NCBI GenBank assembly: GCA_002385885.1
Contig: DGEI01000002.1
Span: forward strand, 5,660 to 27,696
Reading direction: 5' to 3'
Source of the DNA: Firmicutes bacterium UBA3930
GTDB lineage: Bacteria > Bacillota > Clostridia > Caldicoprobacterales > Caldicoprobacteraceae
Length of the DNA stretch: 22,037 bases
Every line of letters starts with the position of its first letter. The stretch's first letter is position 1. Positions 7,370 through 14,405 of this stretch are shown here, one piece after another. Under the pieces are notes generated by a model, which saw only the letters and a program-made list of their open reading frames with translations, had not been told where the DNA came from and made no database searches. The position numbers and the translations under genes are program-made.

Positions 7370-7411
7370 TTATTTCCTGCTTGTTTACATAACAAAACAA
7401 TCAGGAAATAA
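7370..7411. repeat. 17-bp inverted repeat in the DUF438 leader region
   Basis: The arms 7370-7386 and 7395-7411 match at 16 of 17 positions around the 8-nt centre ACATAACA. It has no U-run after either arm, so it is not a terminator. A -10-like TATAAT at 7343-7348 would place it in the 5' leader of the DUF438 mRNA. Between 7264 and 7544 I see no ORF. Confidence 0.7.
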
Positions 7412-7544
7412 TACTGAAGACAGTGTCAGGATGTTTGCGCAAATTATTAAAATGCTTAAGGTAAATCATATCATCGCAGCCAAACATTTAATCAAAGTTA
7501 AAGCCCGCCAGGCAAGGTTAAATAATCGCTAAGGAGGAATTTTA

Positions 7545-8780
7545 ATGAGTGAATTTATCAACAATCGTGAGTACAGGAAAAAGGTGCTAAAGGAGCTTAT
7601 CAAGGAACTGCACAACGGAAAGAGCGTCGATGAAGTCAAACCCCGCTTTGAAGAGTTAATCAAAGGTGTTTCGGTCCAGGAGATTGCCGAAATAGAACAG
7701 ACGCTCATAATGGAAGGAATGCCGGTGGAGGAAATACAAAGGCTTTGTGATGTGCATGCCGCAGTGTTTAAGGGATCCATAGAAGAAATCCACAGGCCGC
7801 AAAAGCCCGAAGAAACTCCCGGCCACCCCGTTCACACGTTTAGGCTGGAAAACATAGAGATCCAAAAACTCATAGATCAGCGGATAAAACCTCATATAAA
7901 CAGTTTTACGGACTCGGACAGCCCAGAAAATATCAAAAATTTGGCCGATGATTTTGCTTTGCTTTGGGAGATTGACAAGCATTATGCACGCAAGGAACAC
8001 TTGTTGTTCCCCTATATGGAGAAATACGGTATCACCGCACCGCCAAAAGTCATGTGGGGCGTGGACGACGAAATAAGGGATGCAATAAAGGAAACCAGGG
8101 CCCTTCTTTCAGATTATAATGGAAATAAAGAACAGGTGATTTCAAAGGCAAATGAAGCAATCAGCAAAGCCGAGGAAATGATCTTCAAAGAAGAGAATAT
8201 ATTATTCCCAATGGTATTGGATACCTTAAGCGAAGATGAATGGATTAAAATAGAACAGTCCAGCGGCGAATTCGGCTATACGCTGACCCAGCCGGCAGGA
8301 AAATGGCAGCCTGTCCGTGTGGATATAGAACAGAAAGCACAGGAGCAGGGAGAATATCCGTCCACAGCAAGGGAATACGTCCAATTCGATGCCGGCATCC
8401 TCTCTCCTGAGGAAATAAACTCCATATTTAACACTCTGCCGATAGACATTACCTTTGTAGATAAGGAAGGATTGGTAAAATATTTCTCCCAGGGGAAAGA
8501 GAGGATCTTTGCCCGGCCCAAAACTATCATAGGAAGACGGGTTGAAAACTGCCATCCTCCGGCCAGCGTACATGTTGTCCAAAAGATAGTCGAAAATCTT
8601 AAGTCCGGCAAAAAGGATCATGAAGATTTCTGGATCAGGATGGGAGACAAGTATGTACTTATAAGGTATTTTGCCGTACGGGACAGCAGCGGTGAATTTC
8701 TTGGCATCCTTGAAGTAAGCCAGGACATAAAACCGATACAGGAGATCTCGGGAGAAAAGAGGCTTCTTGATCAGGAATAA
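7545..8780 (+). CDS. DUF438 / hemerythrin / PAS domain protein
   Basis: A 411-residue cytoplasmic protein with AAGGAGG (7531-7537) before the ATG. The order of domains is typical of the DUF438 family: DUF438 helical domain (about 10-80), a hemerythrin-like bundle (about 95-235) and a PAS_10-type PAS domain (about 285-400). Candidate iron ligands are His94/His97, His147 and His152 in the HYARKEHLLFP motif, and Glu216/217 in KEENILFP. The PAS part contains FVDKEG, the family-typical NCHPP...V motif at 335-345, and a closing GILEVSQDI. Hemerythrin-like bundles bind O2 or sense NO or iron; PAS domains sense ligands or redox state. There is no output domain, so it probably acts through partners. 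It is monocistronic, with a roughly 190-nt leader. The biological role of this family is not settled to my knowledge. Confidence 0.88.
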   Translation: MSEFINNREYRKKVLKELIKELHNGKSVDEVKPRFEELIKGVSVQEIAEIEQTLIMEGMPVEEIQRLCDVHAAVFKGSIEEIHRPQKPEETPGHPVHTFRLENIEIQKLIDQRIKPHINSFTDSDSPENIKNLADDFALLWEIDKHYARKEHLLFPYMEKYGITAPPKVMWGVDDEIRDAIKETRALLSDYNGNKEQVISKANEAISKAEEMIFKEENILFPMVLDTLSEDEWIKIEQSSGEFGYTLTQPAGKWQPVRVDIEQKAQEQGEYPSTAREYVQFDAGILSPEEINSIFNTLPIDITFVDKEGLVKYFSQGKERIFARPKTIIGRRVENCHPPASVHVVQKIVENLKSGKKDHEDFWIRMGDKYVLIRYFAVRDSSGEFLGILEVSQDIKPIQEISGEKRLLDQE

Positions 8781-8794
8781 CATTATATAATTCG

Positions 8795-8828
8795 AAAAGG
8801 AGCTGGATAATTGTATTCAGCTCCTTTT
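8795..8828. terminator. Bidirectional terminator between DUF438 and NTF2-like genes
   Basis: AAAAGGAGCTGGATA (8795-8809) pairs with TATTCAGCTCCTTTT (8814-8828) with one G-U pair and a 4-nt loop. Five T lie on the plus side and four on the minus side, so it can end both convergent transcripts. Confidence 0.85.
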
Positions 8829-8937
8829 TCATTACCGTTTTCCTGTAAACAATCGACATGAAACTGCCTGTGTTTGCTCATGGCAATTCCAACAGTTATA
8901 GAATTTTTCCCTCCGGTCAGCAATGCCAATGCTGAAA

Positions 8938-9945
8938 TCAATACTCATACATGCGGTCCTGCCGTTTGCGGCCGACCCCCTCAGGAAATTCTTTTACAAA
9001 ATTCATCTGCATGGCTTCCTCCTTTGAAACAGGAGTCTTTGTCCAGTCAATGGTTCTTTCATAATTAGCATAATCACATATGCGAATCGCACACAAAAGC
9101 CCATCTTCACCGCGTTCATATGCCGAGATGCCGGAAAGTGAAATTCGTGCCAGTTCCTTTTGTCCTTTTTCACTGACTATATGTACCCATTCTATCACAC
9201 AAGTTACGTTGTCATCTGTGATCCTTTCATACCGCATACCAACACAACTTGGTATATAGGTCTTCATGTGTTCAAATTTTGATCGGATATCCTTTTTATA
9301 GCTGTCAAGATCATGCTGTACATCCTTGATTGGTTCATATCCGCCAAATATACAGTCTTTGCCAATAGAGCCCATTATCCTGTCAACATCAACACTCGGA
9401 ACATGATGAAGCGCTTCATAATATTCCCTAACCGCTCCCGAAAGCAAAGCCGGATCCCCCATTTCAAGATGTGCAGGTGTAAAAATTGGCTTACGATATG
9501 CTGTAAGGCCAGGCACATATGTAAAATGGCAGTACATACGGACCTCATCAAGGGTATCCGGAGTACGAAGATCGCCGACTACAAACATGGGAACCTGGTT
9601 AATTTGTCCGTCCACAACAAAATTTATAACAACTTCTGAAACCGAGCGGCCGTTTGCTCTTGTTTGAACGACGGGTAATACACTGGCGCTTTGAGCATTG
9701 AAAGTATCAAGCCATCCTTCCGCAAATTTGCGTATCTCGGAAAGCCCTTCAAAACGTCCATAGGGTGCATCTACAACCGGAGGATGATTTCCAAACAGCT
9801 TTTTTTCACGAAAGTATCCGACAGCTTCGTCTACTAAACCACTGCATAATGCATTAACAAACTTAAGTTCCGGCGAATTTGCCAATATAACACGTTTCGA
9901 ATTGGCGTGCAGCCTTGCCAGAGAACATTCCTGTCTGATTTTCAT
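8938..9945 (-). CDS. Protein with two NTF2/SnoaL-like domains
   Basis: A 335-residue soluble protein of unknown function. The ATG at 9945 overlaps the TGA of a ten-codon leader ORF (ATGA). An in-frame GTG at 9957 has no ribosome binding site, so translation probably relies on coupling to the leader. The sequence has two alpha-beta units of the NTF2/SnoaL-like (nuclear transport factor 2 fold) kind. The first spans about residues 20-145 (VDEAVGYF, GRFEGLSEIRKFAEGWLDTF, then strands with VVINFVV). The second spans about 165-310 (AVREYYEALHHV, DCIFGGYEPIKD, CVIEWVHIV, ICDY). Single-domain relatives are enzymes or ligand-binding pockets for small polyketide- or steroid-like molecules. The tandem arrangement hints at an internal pseudo-dimer. 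A WYL-type regulator lies just upstream on the same strand and may control it. The substrate is unknown. Confidence 0.65.
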   Translation of the reverse strand: MKIRQECSLARLHANSKRVILANSPELKFVNALCSGLVDEAVGYFREKKLFGNHPPVVDAPYGRFEGLSEIRKFAEGWLDTFNAQSASVLPVVQTRANGRSVSEVVINFVVDGQINQVPMFVVGDLRTPDTLDEVRMYCHFTYVPGLTAYRKPIFTPAHLEMGDPALLSGAVREYYEALHHVPSVDVDRIMGSIGKDCIFGGYEPIKDVQHDLDSYKKDIRSKFEHMKTYIPSCVGMRYERITDDNVTCVIEWVHIVSEKGQKELARISLSGISAYERGEDGLLCAIRICDYANYERTIDWTKTPVSKEEAMQMNFVKEFPEGVGRKRQDRMYEY

Positions 9946-9974
9946 AAATACGGACACAATGCGTTATAGCGCAT
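9942..9974 (-). CDS. Possible ten-residue leader peptide, translationally coupled
   Basis: ATG 9974 to TGA 9942 encodes MRYNALCPYL. A good ribosome binding site, AGGTGGTGAGGG (9990-9979), stands before it, while the downstream gene has none of its own. The stop overlaps the next start as ATGA. Its start codon lies inside a 9-bp hairpin (9955-9978). Confidence 0.45.
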   Translation of the reverse strand: MRYNALCPYL

Positions 9975-9978
9975 CGTG
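9955..9978 (-). promoter_or_regulatory. Dyad/hairpin sequestering the leader start codon
   Basis: In the minus-strand RNA, CACGATGCG pairs with CGCATTGTG (nine pairs, one G-U) around the loop CTATAA. As DNA it is a dyad centred at 9966.5, similar to two further dyads upstream. It may be an operator, a translational control hairpin, or both. Confidence 0.5.
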
Positions 9979-10022
9979 CCCTCACCACCTTTCTAATAGA
10001 AATATATCCTGATACTAAATTC

Positions 10023-10131
10023 TGTGTTATAGCATAAAATCCAGCAGGATCCCCTGTTACTACGGGTATTAATAATGCATGCTCCCCTCCATTTCAACTA
10101 CCTTTGTCCATTTAATAATGATATAGCATTA
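10023..10131. promoter_or_regulatory. Two further TTATAG-centred dyads between WYL regulator and NTF2-like gene
   Basis: TGTG-TTATAG-CATA is centred at 10029.5 and TAATG-ATATAG-CATTA (perfect arms) at 10123.5. Together with the dyad at 9966.5 they are spaced 63 and 94 bp apart, close to 6 and 9 helical turns. On the minus strand each contains a TGC-TATA-like core that could alternatively be an extended -10 (TGC-TATAAC near 10034-10026). Confidence 0.4.
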
Positions 10132-10219
10132 AACAGACATTATAAGCATACCATAAATTATGATTTTCTTGCAAGATTTTCCTGCAAATCATTATATTTT
10201 TCCTGGCAATCCCATTCTT

Positions 10220-11179
10220 TCAGCTGTATATATCATTCAACTCCCTCAGCTCATTCTGGATAATCCCGGCCAATTCTCTGGGCCTATGTACCACAGCCAG
10301 TTTACCAAAGCTCATAACCCACCGCTTAATATCGATCAAGCCTTTTACAGTAGCTTTGAAAAGAATGGACCCGTCTTCCAAATCTTCAATCTGTTGAGTG
10401 GGAAGCCATGTTTTTTCTTTAACCCATATACTGGCAGGATGGAAGAAACGAATCTCTACATTGTACTTATCACCTTGTATTATGCTGAATATGTTAGACA
10501 TATAGTCTCTTATTGAAAAGTCAATCGGATATACAAAATCAGAATCTGATATGGTTACATGCTCCATCCTTACCAATTTGAATGTCCGGATTTTTCTTCG
10601 CAAAAGACAATAGCCAATAAGATACCAGGAGTCCTCACGATATACAACTGCATATGGAGCCACTTTCCGCATCTTTCTTTCATCCTTGGAAGCGGTATAG
10701 TATAGAATATTAAGATATTTTCGCTGCTTTACAGCCTCACAAATTATGGCCAATGTCTTATTTACGCCATCTTTTTTATCCGTCTTTCCAAGGGTAAATA
10801 TAAATTCATCCGATGGGATAGGCAATTTATCACTTACAACATCTCCTACAACAGATTTGATCTTTGCCATGGCCGTTATCAGTTCTTTTTGCAATGGGAA
10901 CCCGGTATTTTGTGTAAGCAGCTTTTCAGCTAACAGCAGGGCTGAATACTCGGCATCATCCAAGTCAGGAGGTTCAAGATAATAAGCATCCGCTAAAAAG
11001 TAACCTCCCCTTCTTCCCGTCATACCCTCAACCGGTACGCCCGCTTCTCTTAAGTATTCTATATATGCTTTAACATTTCTTGGAGTTATATTTAATATTT
11101 CAGCAATTTTCTTGGAATTAATCATTTGATGTGTTTGCAATAGCATTATAATTTTTAAACAGTGGCTTAGCTTACTCAT
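10220..11179 (-). CDS. WYL-domain helix-turn-helix transcription regulator (YafY type)
   Basis: A 319-residue DNA-binding protein. I use ATG 11179 with GAGGGTG about ten bases upstream; a GTG at 11188 would add three residues. Residues about 1-60 form a DeoR-like winged helix (KIIMLLQTHQMINSKKIAE, then NVKAYIEYLREAGVP and the wing GRRGGYFL). The middle part (about 140-215) is the WYL domain with its signature SWYLIGYC and the following KIRTFKLVRM. The last 80 residues match the WCX extension, with a conserved GLIDIKRWVMSFG segment. WYL regulators sense small ligands, often nucleotides or nucleic acid, and act as repressors or activators. It faces a palindrome-rich 500-bp spacer that may hold its own operator, and lies upstream of the NTF2-like gene on the same strand. 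The target and ligand are unknown. Confidence 0.88.
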   Translation of the reverse strand: MSKLSHCLKIIMLLQTHQMINSKKIAEILNITPRNVKAYIEYLREAGVPVEGMTGRRGGYFLADAYYLEPPDLDDAEYSALLLAEKLLTQNTGFPLQKELITAMAKIKSVVGDVVSDKLPIPSDEFIFTLGKTDKKDGVNKTLAIICEAVKQRKYLNILYYTASKDERKMRKVAPYAVVYREDSWYLIGYCLLRRKIRTFKLVRMEHVTISDSDFVYPIDFSIRDYMSNIFSIIQGDKYNVEIRFFHPASIWVKEKTWLPTQQIEDLEDGSILFKATVKGLIDIKRWVMSFGKLAVVHRPRELAGIIQNELRELNDIYS

Positions 11180-11246
11180 TATGTACACACACCCTCATCT
11201 AACATTATCCCTTGGAAATCTTATTCCCTGGTTACGGAATTTGCAC

Positions 11247-11283
11247 TGTGTATTACACATATGGATTTTGAATATACACTGTG
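11247..11283. promoter_or_regulatory. Candidate operator cluster upstream of the WYL regulator
   Basis: TGTGTA-T-TACACA (11247-11259) is a perfect 13-bp palindrome. The word CACTGTG overlaps it (11244-11250) and recurs at 11277-11283, 33 bp away (about three turns), next to another TACAC. It lies about 70-100 bp before the WYL start. No clear promoter hexamers are visible. Confidence 0.35.
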
Positions 11284-11679
11284 CTATTGACGAAAAACAG
11301 GCAAATGTTAAGACCAAGCAAGATCAGCAACAAGGGGATAAATCTTTGGCAGCTGATATTTGCCGGTTTGGATAATTATATTCTACATTTCACAAATAAT
11401 TCCTTCTTTATTCATAAATTACCATAATGTGAGTTGTATATACAGAAGCAATAAAGTAATATCGTGCAATTAAATATTGTTTCCCGGGACTGTCCCGCGT
11501 TCTAATCTATGTTTATTGCAAATAGATTATATATTGATCCGATTTGCCGGATGAGTAAGTATGCCTGTTCATTGTTCATCGGATAATCCTTGTCAGCATG
11601 GTTAAAACCAGGAAGGCAAAATACGGATATGAAACAGGCACATAAATTTCTCTATAATAATGTACAGGTGGGGATAACT
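11284..11679. other. Non-coding spacer with two perfect dyads
   Basis: I see no gene. Two dyads stand out: CGGGAC-T-GTCCCG (11485-11497) and TAATCTAT/ATAGATTA (11503-11510 and 11522-11529, 11-nt loop). They are adjacent and lie about 150-195 nt before the zinc-ribbon gene. Neither is followed by a U-run. They could be operator sites for the downstream gene or remnants of a mobile element; I cannot tell. Confidence 0.4.
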
Positions 11680-12000
11680 ATGACATTGATAAAAATTGGC
11701 CAGTTGGTACGCATTGAAAACTCAAAAAAAGCGGTCATATGCTACAAATGCGAGCAACGTGAGGGGTATTGGGGTGTTAAATACATGGACAGCAAAACGG
11801 TGGACTGTGTGCACAACTCTCTTATATCACCCTATATGCATCAATGCTGGAATTGCGGCGCTAACCTCAACAGCGAGGCGGATATTACCTGTCCCGTCTG
11901 TCACTGGCTCAAATGCCCTGATTGCGGCGCATGCAGAATGGGAGGCTGCATAAAACCTGATTACCTGTATGGAGGTAAAAAAGAAAAAGCCAGCCGCTAA
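11680..12000 (+). CDS. Small cysteine-rich zinc-ribbon protein
   Basis: A 106-residue protein of unknown function. AGGTGGGG (11665-11672) fixes ATG 11680 as the start; the frame is open for 30 more codons upstream without a ribosome binding site. Eleven cysteines occur, mostly as pairs: Cys21/24, Cys43, Cys56/59, Cys71/74, Cys79/82/85 and Cys90. The CWNCG and CPVC pairs look like a classic zinc ribbon (about 54-76), and the C-terminal KCPDCGACRMGGC may form a second metal site. The N-terminal Cys21/24 pair precedes a short beta-rich segment. There are no membrane segments. Metal is probably zinc, although iron cannot be excluded. Its 3' end overlaps the terminator of the convergent ilvB gene. 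Confidence 0.7.
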   Translation: MTLIKIGQLVRIENSKKAVICYKCEQREGYWGVKYMDSKTVDCVHNSLISPYMHQCWNCGANLNSEADITCPVCHWLKCPDCGACRMGGCIKPDYLYGGKKEKASR

Positions 12001-12017
12001 CACCGGCAGCTGGCTTT
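11977..12017 (-). terminator. Terminator of ilvB, inside the 3' end of the zinc-ribbon gene
   Basis: On the minus strand AAAGCCAGC (12017-12009) and GCTGGCTTT (11994-11986) form the stem, followed by a long T-rich run (TTTTTCTTTTTT, 11988-11977). The T-run corresponds to the Lys-rich codons at the end of the opposite gene. Confidence 0.8.
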
Positions 12018-12051
12018 CCCGGTTTGGTCACAAAAGCACAATTATATCTGA

Positions 12052-13740
12052 TCAATCGATAATCTCGTCAATAGCCGCTCCGGGCGGAACCATGGGATAA
12101 ACCATCTCGTCGGGGTGAATAACACATTCTATCAATACAGGCCGATCCAAATTAAAGGTTTCCGTGAAAACATCATCAACCTCTCCGTTAGAAGTAAGGC
12201 GGAACCCTTTTATACCATATGCGTCGGCTAATTTGATGAAATCGACTTCCGCCCCCAGAGTAGAATATGAAACCCTGCCGTTATAAAACAGTTTTTGCCA
12301 CTGGCGAACCATGCCCAGTGACCGGTTGTTTAACACAAGCTGAACAACAGGGAGATTATATCTCGATACAGTGGCCAGTTCGGTAGAGTTCATCATAAAA
12401 CTGCCGTCACCGGCTACGTTTATAACTCTCCGGTCGGGTCTGCCGATACAGGCGCCGATAGCAGCCCCCAAACCATATCCCATAGTACCCAGTCCGCCCG
12501 AGGAGATAAATGTCCTCGGTTCATCAAATCTATAGAATTGAGCGGTCCACATTTGGTTCTGGCCCACCTCTGTACAGATGATGGCATTCCCCTTGGTATA
12601 CTGATAAAGCTTCTCCAGGATAAACTGAGGCGTTAATTTTCCCTTGGCAGGACGGGATTTAACGGGATGAGCTTTCTTCCACTCCTCTATCTGTTTATTC
12701 CAACCATTGGGAGCCTTTTCATCAACCATGTCCATCAGCTTCTCTAAGATCTTCTTTACATCGCCGCACACAGGAATGTGTGTGTTAACATTCTTTCCGA
12801 TCTCTGCCGGATCTATATCAATATGAATTATTGTTGCATTAGGTGCAAACTTTTCTACCTTGCTCACCACCCGATCGCTGAAGCGCGCGCCAACGGCTAT
12901 GAGTACATCACAGTTGGATACAGCATAGTTGGAAAACCGTGTCCCGTGCATGCCAACCATACCCATAAAATAAGGATGGCTGCTGGGGAATGCCCCCATC
13001 CCCATAAGAGAACATGTAACAGGAGCCTTGATTTTTTCAGCGAAAGCCACCAGCTGGCGGCTTGCCTGGGATATGTTCACTCCGCCTCCTGCATAAATAA
13101 CCGGTTTTTCAGCCCTGTTGATTGCCTCGACAGCTTCATTTACGCTTTTTTCAATACGGGCCTTGGTGTAAAAATGGGGATGAAATGTATCCTCACTGAT
13201 ATAGTCTGTATTCACTTTTATCTTCTGGTAATCTATGACGGTGTTCTGTACATCTTTTGGAATATCCACTAAAACCGGTCCGGGCCTCCCGGTACGGGCT
13301 ATCTGAAAAGCTTTCCTTATAATATCGGGCAGACGCGCAGCATCCTTAACGATGTAATTATGCTTTGTAATAGGTGCAGTTACACCCGTTATATCAACTT
13401 CCTGGAAAGAATCCTTGCCCAAAAGGGAGGACGCCACCTGACCGGTAAATATCACCATGGGTACCGAATCCATGTAGGCTGTTGCTATTCCGGTTACGGT
13501 ATTGGTAGCTCCCGGACCCGATGTAGCAATCACTACACCCACTTTTCCTGTCGCCCTGGCATACCCATCTGCTGCATGGGTTGCACCTTGTTCATGAGCA
13601 GTCAAAATGTGGGTTATGTCCTTTGCGTCATACAGTGCATCATAAATCGAAAGAACCGCTCCTCCCGGAAACCCGAATATGGTATCCACATTCTGTTCCC
13701 TTAAGCATTCCACTACCGCTTGAGCTCCTGTAATTTTCAT
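12052..13740 (-). CDS. ilvB: Acetolactate synthase, large (catalytic) subunit
   Basis: A 562-residue thiamine-diphosphate enzyme that joins two pyruvates, or pyruvate and 2-oxobutyrate, in the first common step of valine, leucine and isoleucine synthesis. AAGGAGG before ATG 13740 sets the start; a ten-codon upstream extension has no such site. The catalytic glutamate is Glu50 in TAHEQGA. FAD/TPP-family landmarks include SGPGATN (74-80), the central GARFSDR (284-290), and the TPP/Mg motif GDGS (444-447) ending in NN (471-472). The length is normal for IlvB. No ilvN regulatory subunit follows; the gene ends at its own terminator, so the partner would have to be encoded elsewhere. A T-box leader controls it. 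A catabolic AlsS is less likely because of that amino-acid control. Confidence 0.95.
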   Translation of the reverse strand: MKITGAQAVVECLREQNVDTIFGFPGGAVLSIYDALYDAKDITHILTAHEQGATHAADGYARATGKVGVVIATSGPGATNTVTGIATAYMDSVPMVIFTGQVASSLLGKDSFQEVDITGVTAPITKHNYIVKDAARLPDIIRKAFQIARTGRPGPVLVDIPKDVQNTVIDYQKIKVNTDYISEDTFHPHFYTKARIEKSVNEAVEAINRAEKPVIYAGGGVNISQASRQLVAFAEKIKAPVTCSLMGMGAFPSSHPYFMGMVGMHGTRFSNYAVSNCDVLIAVGARFSDRVVSKVEKFAPNATIIHIDIDPAEIGKNVNTHIPVCGDVKKILEKLMDMVDEKAPNGWNKQIEEWKKAHPVKSRPAKGKLTPQFILEKLYQYTKGNAIICTEVGQNQMWTAQFYRFDEPRTFISSGGLGTMGYGLGAAIGACIGRPDRRVINVAGDGSFMMNSTELATVSRYNLPVVQLVLNNRSLGMVRQWQKLFYNGRVSYSTLGAEVDFIKLADAYGIKGFRLTSNGEVDDVFTETFNLDRPVLIECVIHPDEMVYPMVPPGAAIDEIID

Positions 13741-13780
13741 GTAATCTCGCCTCCTTGTTGTTAAGTTCAAAAATTATATG

Positions 13781-14063
13781 AAAAAACCCTTCATCCCTAA
13801 TGGGACGAAAGGTCGACTTCCGTGGTACCACCCAAATTCACCGTTACTTTGCAGCAACGGTCTTACCAGGATACGGCCATATCAGGCTTATATCCCTGTG
13901 CTGTAACGGGCACACCCGTCAGGGTCTACTGTTATTTCAACCCGGCAGCTCCAGGACGAGACTTCACCTTTTCCCCGGGTACCGGTTCGCAGCAAAACCA
14001 CCGGCTCTCTGTAACCCGCCTGGAAAGATTACTTATCCCTTCATCACCATTTTTGAGTATATT
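13781..14063 (-). promoter_or_regulatory. T-box riboswitch controlling ilvB
   Basis: The minus-strand leader has the complete T-box layout. Stem I has AGTAA near 14033, then CAGAGAGCC, and a GGTGAA segment before the specifier region. The T-box/antiterminator core is GGGTGGTACCACGG (13833-13820). The intrinsic terminator pairs 13812-13802 with 13797-13787 and ends in six T (13786-13781). After GGTGAA the sequence reads GTCTCG: CTC (Leu), followed by a purine, fits the gene best, but GTC (Val) and UCU (Ser) are possible readings. Uncharged tRNA bound here would favour ilvB transcription. Confidence 0.92.
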
Positions 14064-14069
14064 GGGTAT

Positions 14070-14098
14070 ATTGTAATACAAACAATTCGGGAATGCAA
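14070..14098 (-). promoter_or_regulatory. Sigma-A promoter of the T-box-ilvB unit
   Basis: TTGCAT (14098-14093), 17-nt spacer, TACAAT (14075-14070) on the minus strand, with a predicted start near 14063, just before T-box stem I. Confidence 0.7.
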
Positions 14099-14164
14099 GC
14101 GGTTTTTTAAAATTTTCACCAAATTTTACATGCATAACACTGAAAGCTCTGTTGTTTTGTTTGA

Positions 14165-14193
14165 TTGACAAATCCAGGAGTATAAAATATTAT
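14165..14193 (+). promoter_or_regulatory. Strong sigma-A promoter upstream of the ogt-type gene
   Basis: A perfect TTGACA (14165-14170), 17-nt spacer and TATTAT (14188-14193) predict a start near 14200, giving a 5' leader of about 205 nt. The leader has only weak local dyads (TCGGA/TCCGA near 14205-14231) and a 31-codon ORF from 14285 without a good ribosome binding site. I recognise no riboswitch. Confidence 0.65.
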
Positions 14194-14405
14194 ATGCTAT
14201 GACATCGGAATACCTGCTGAATACTCCGAAGCACACTATAGACAGAAGAAACGGAATCGGTTCAGCACAGGCCGGGTAATATACAATGGTAATAATAACC
14301 CCCATTCAACGGCAGCGCTTTCATAACCAATTCACCTGCAAAAAATCAAAAACAGCCCTTGCTTCGACCTGTAAAAAATAATTTAGCTGTTAGGATGATT
14401 TGATC

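Noticed and set aside
10160..10192. Imperfect hairpin (ATGATTT...AAATCAT) after the WYL gene as its terminator
   Set aside because: The stem has a 3-nt bulge and on the WYL strand no U-run follows; only the opposite strand has one, where no gene ends.
11525..11560. TTGATCCGATTTG near 11533 as a third FNR-type box
   Set aside because: Only one half-site matches; the second half is not ATCAA.
13800..14171. Several ORFs on both strands upstream of ilvB
   Set aside because: They lie within the T-box leader and its promoter, which explain the conservation and G+C content there.
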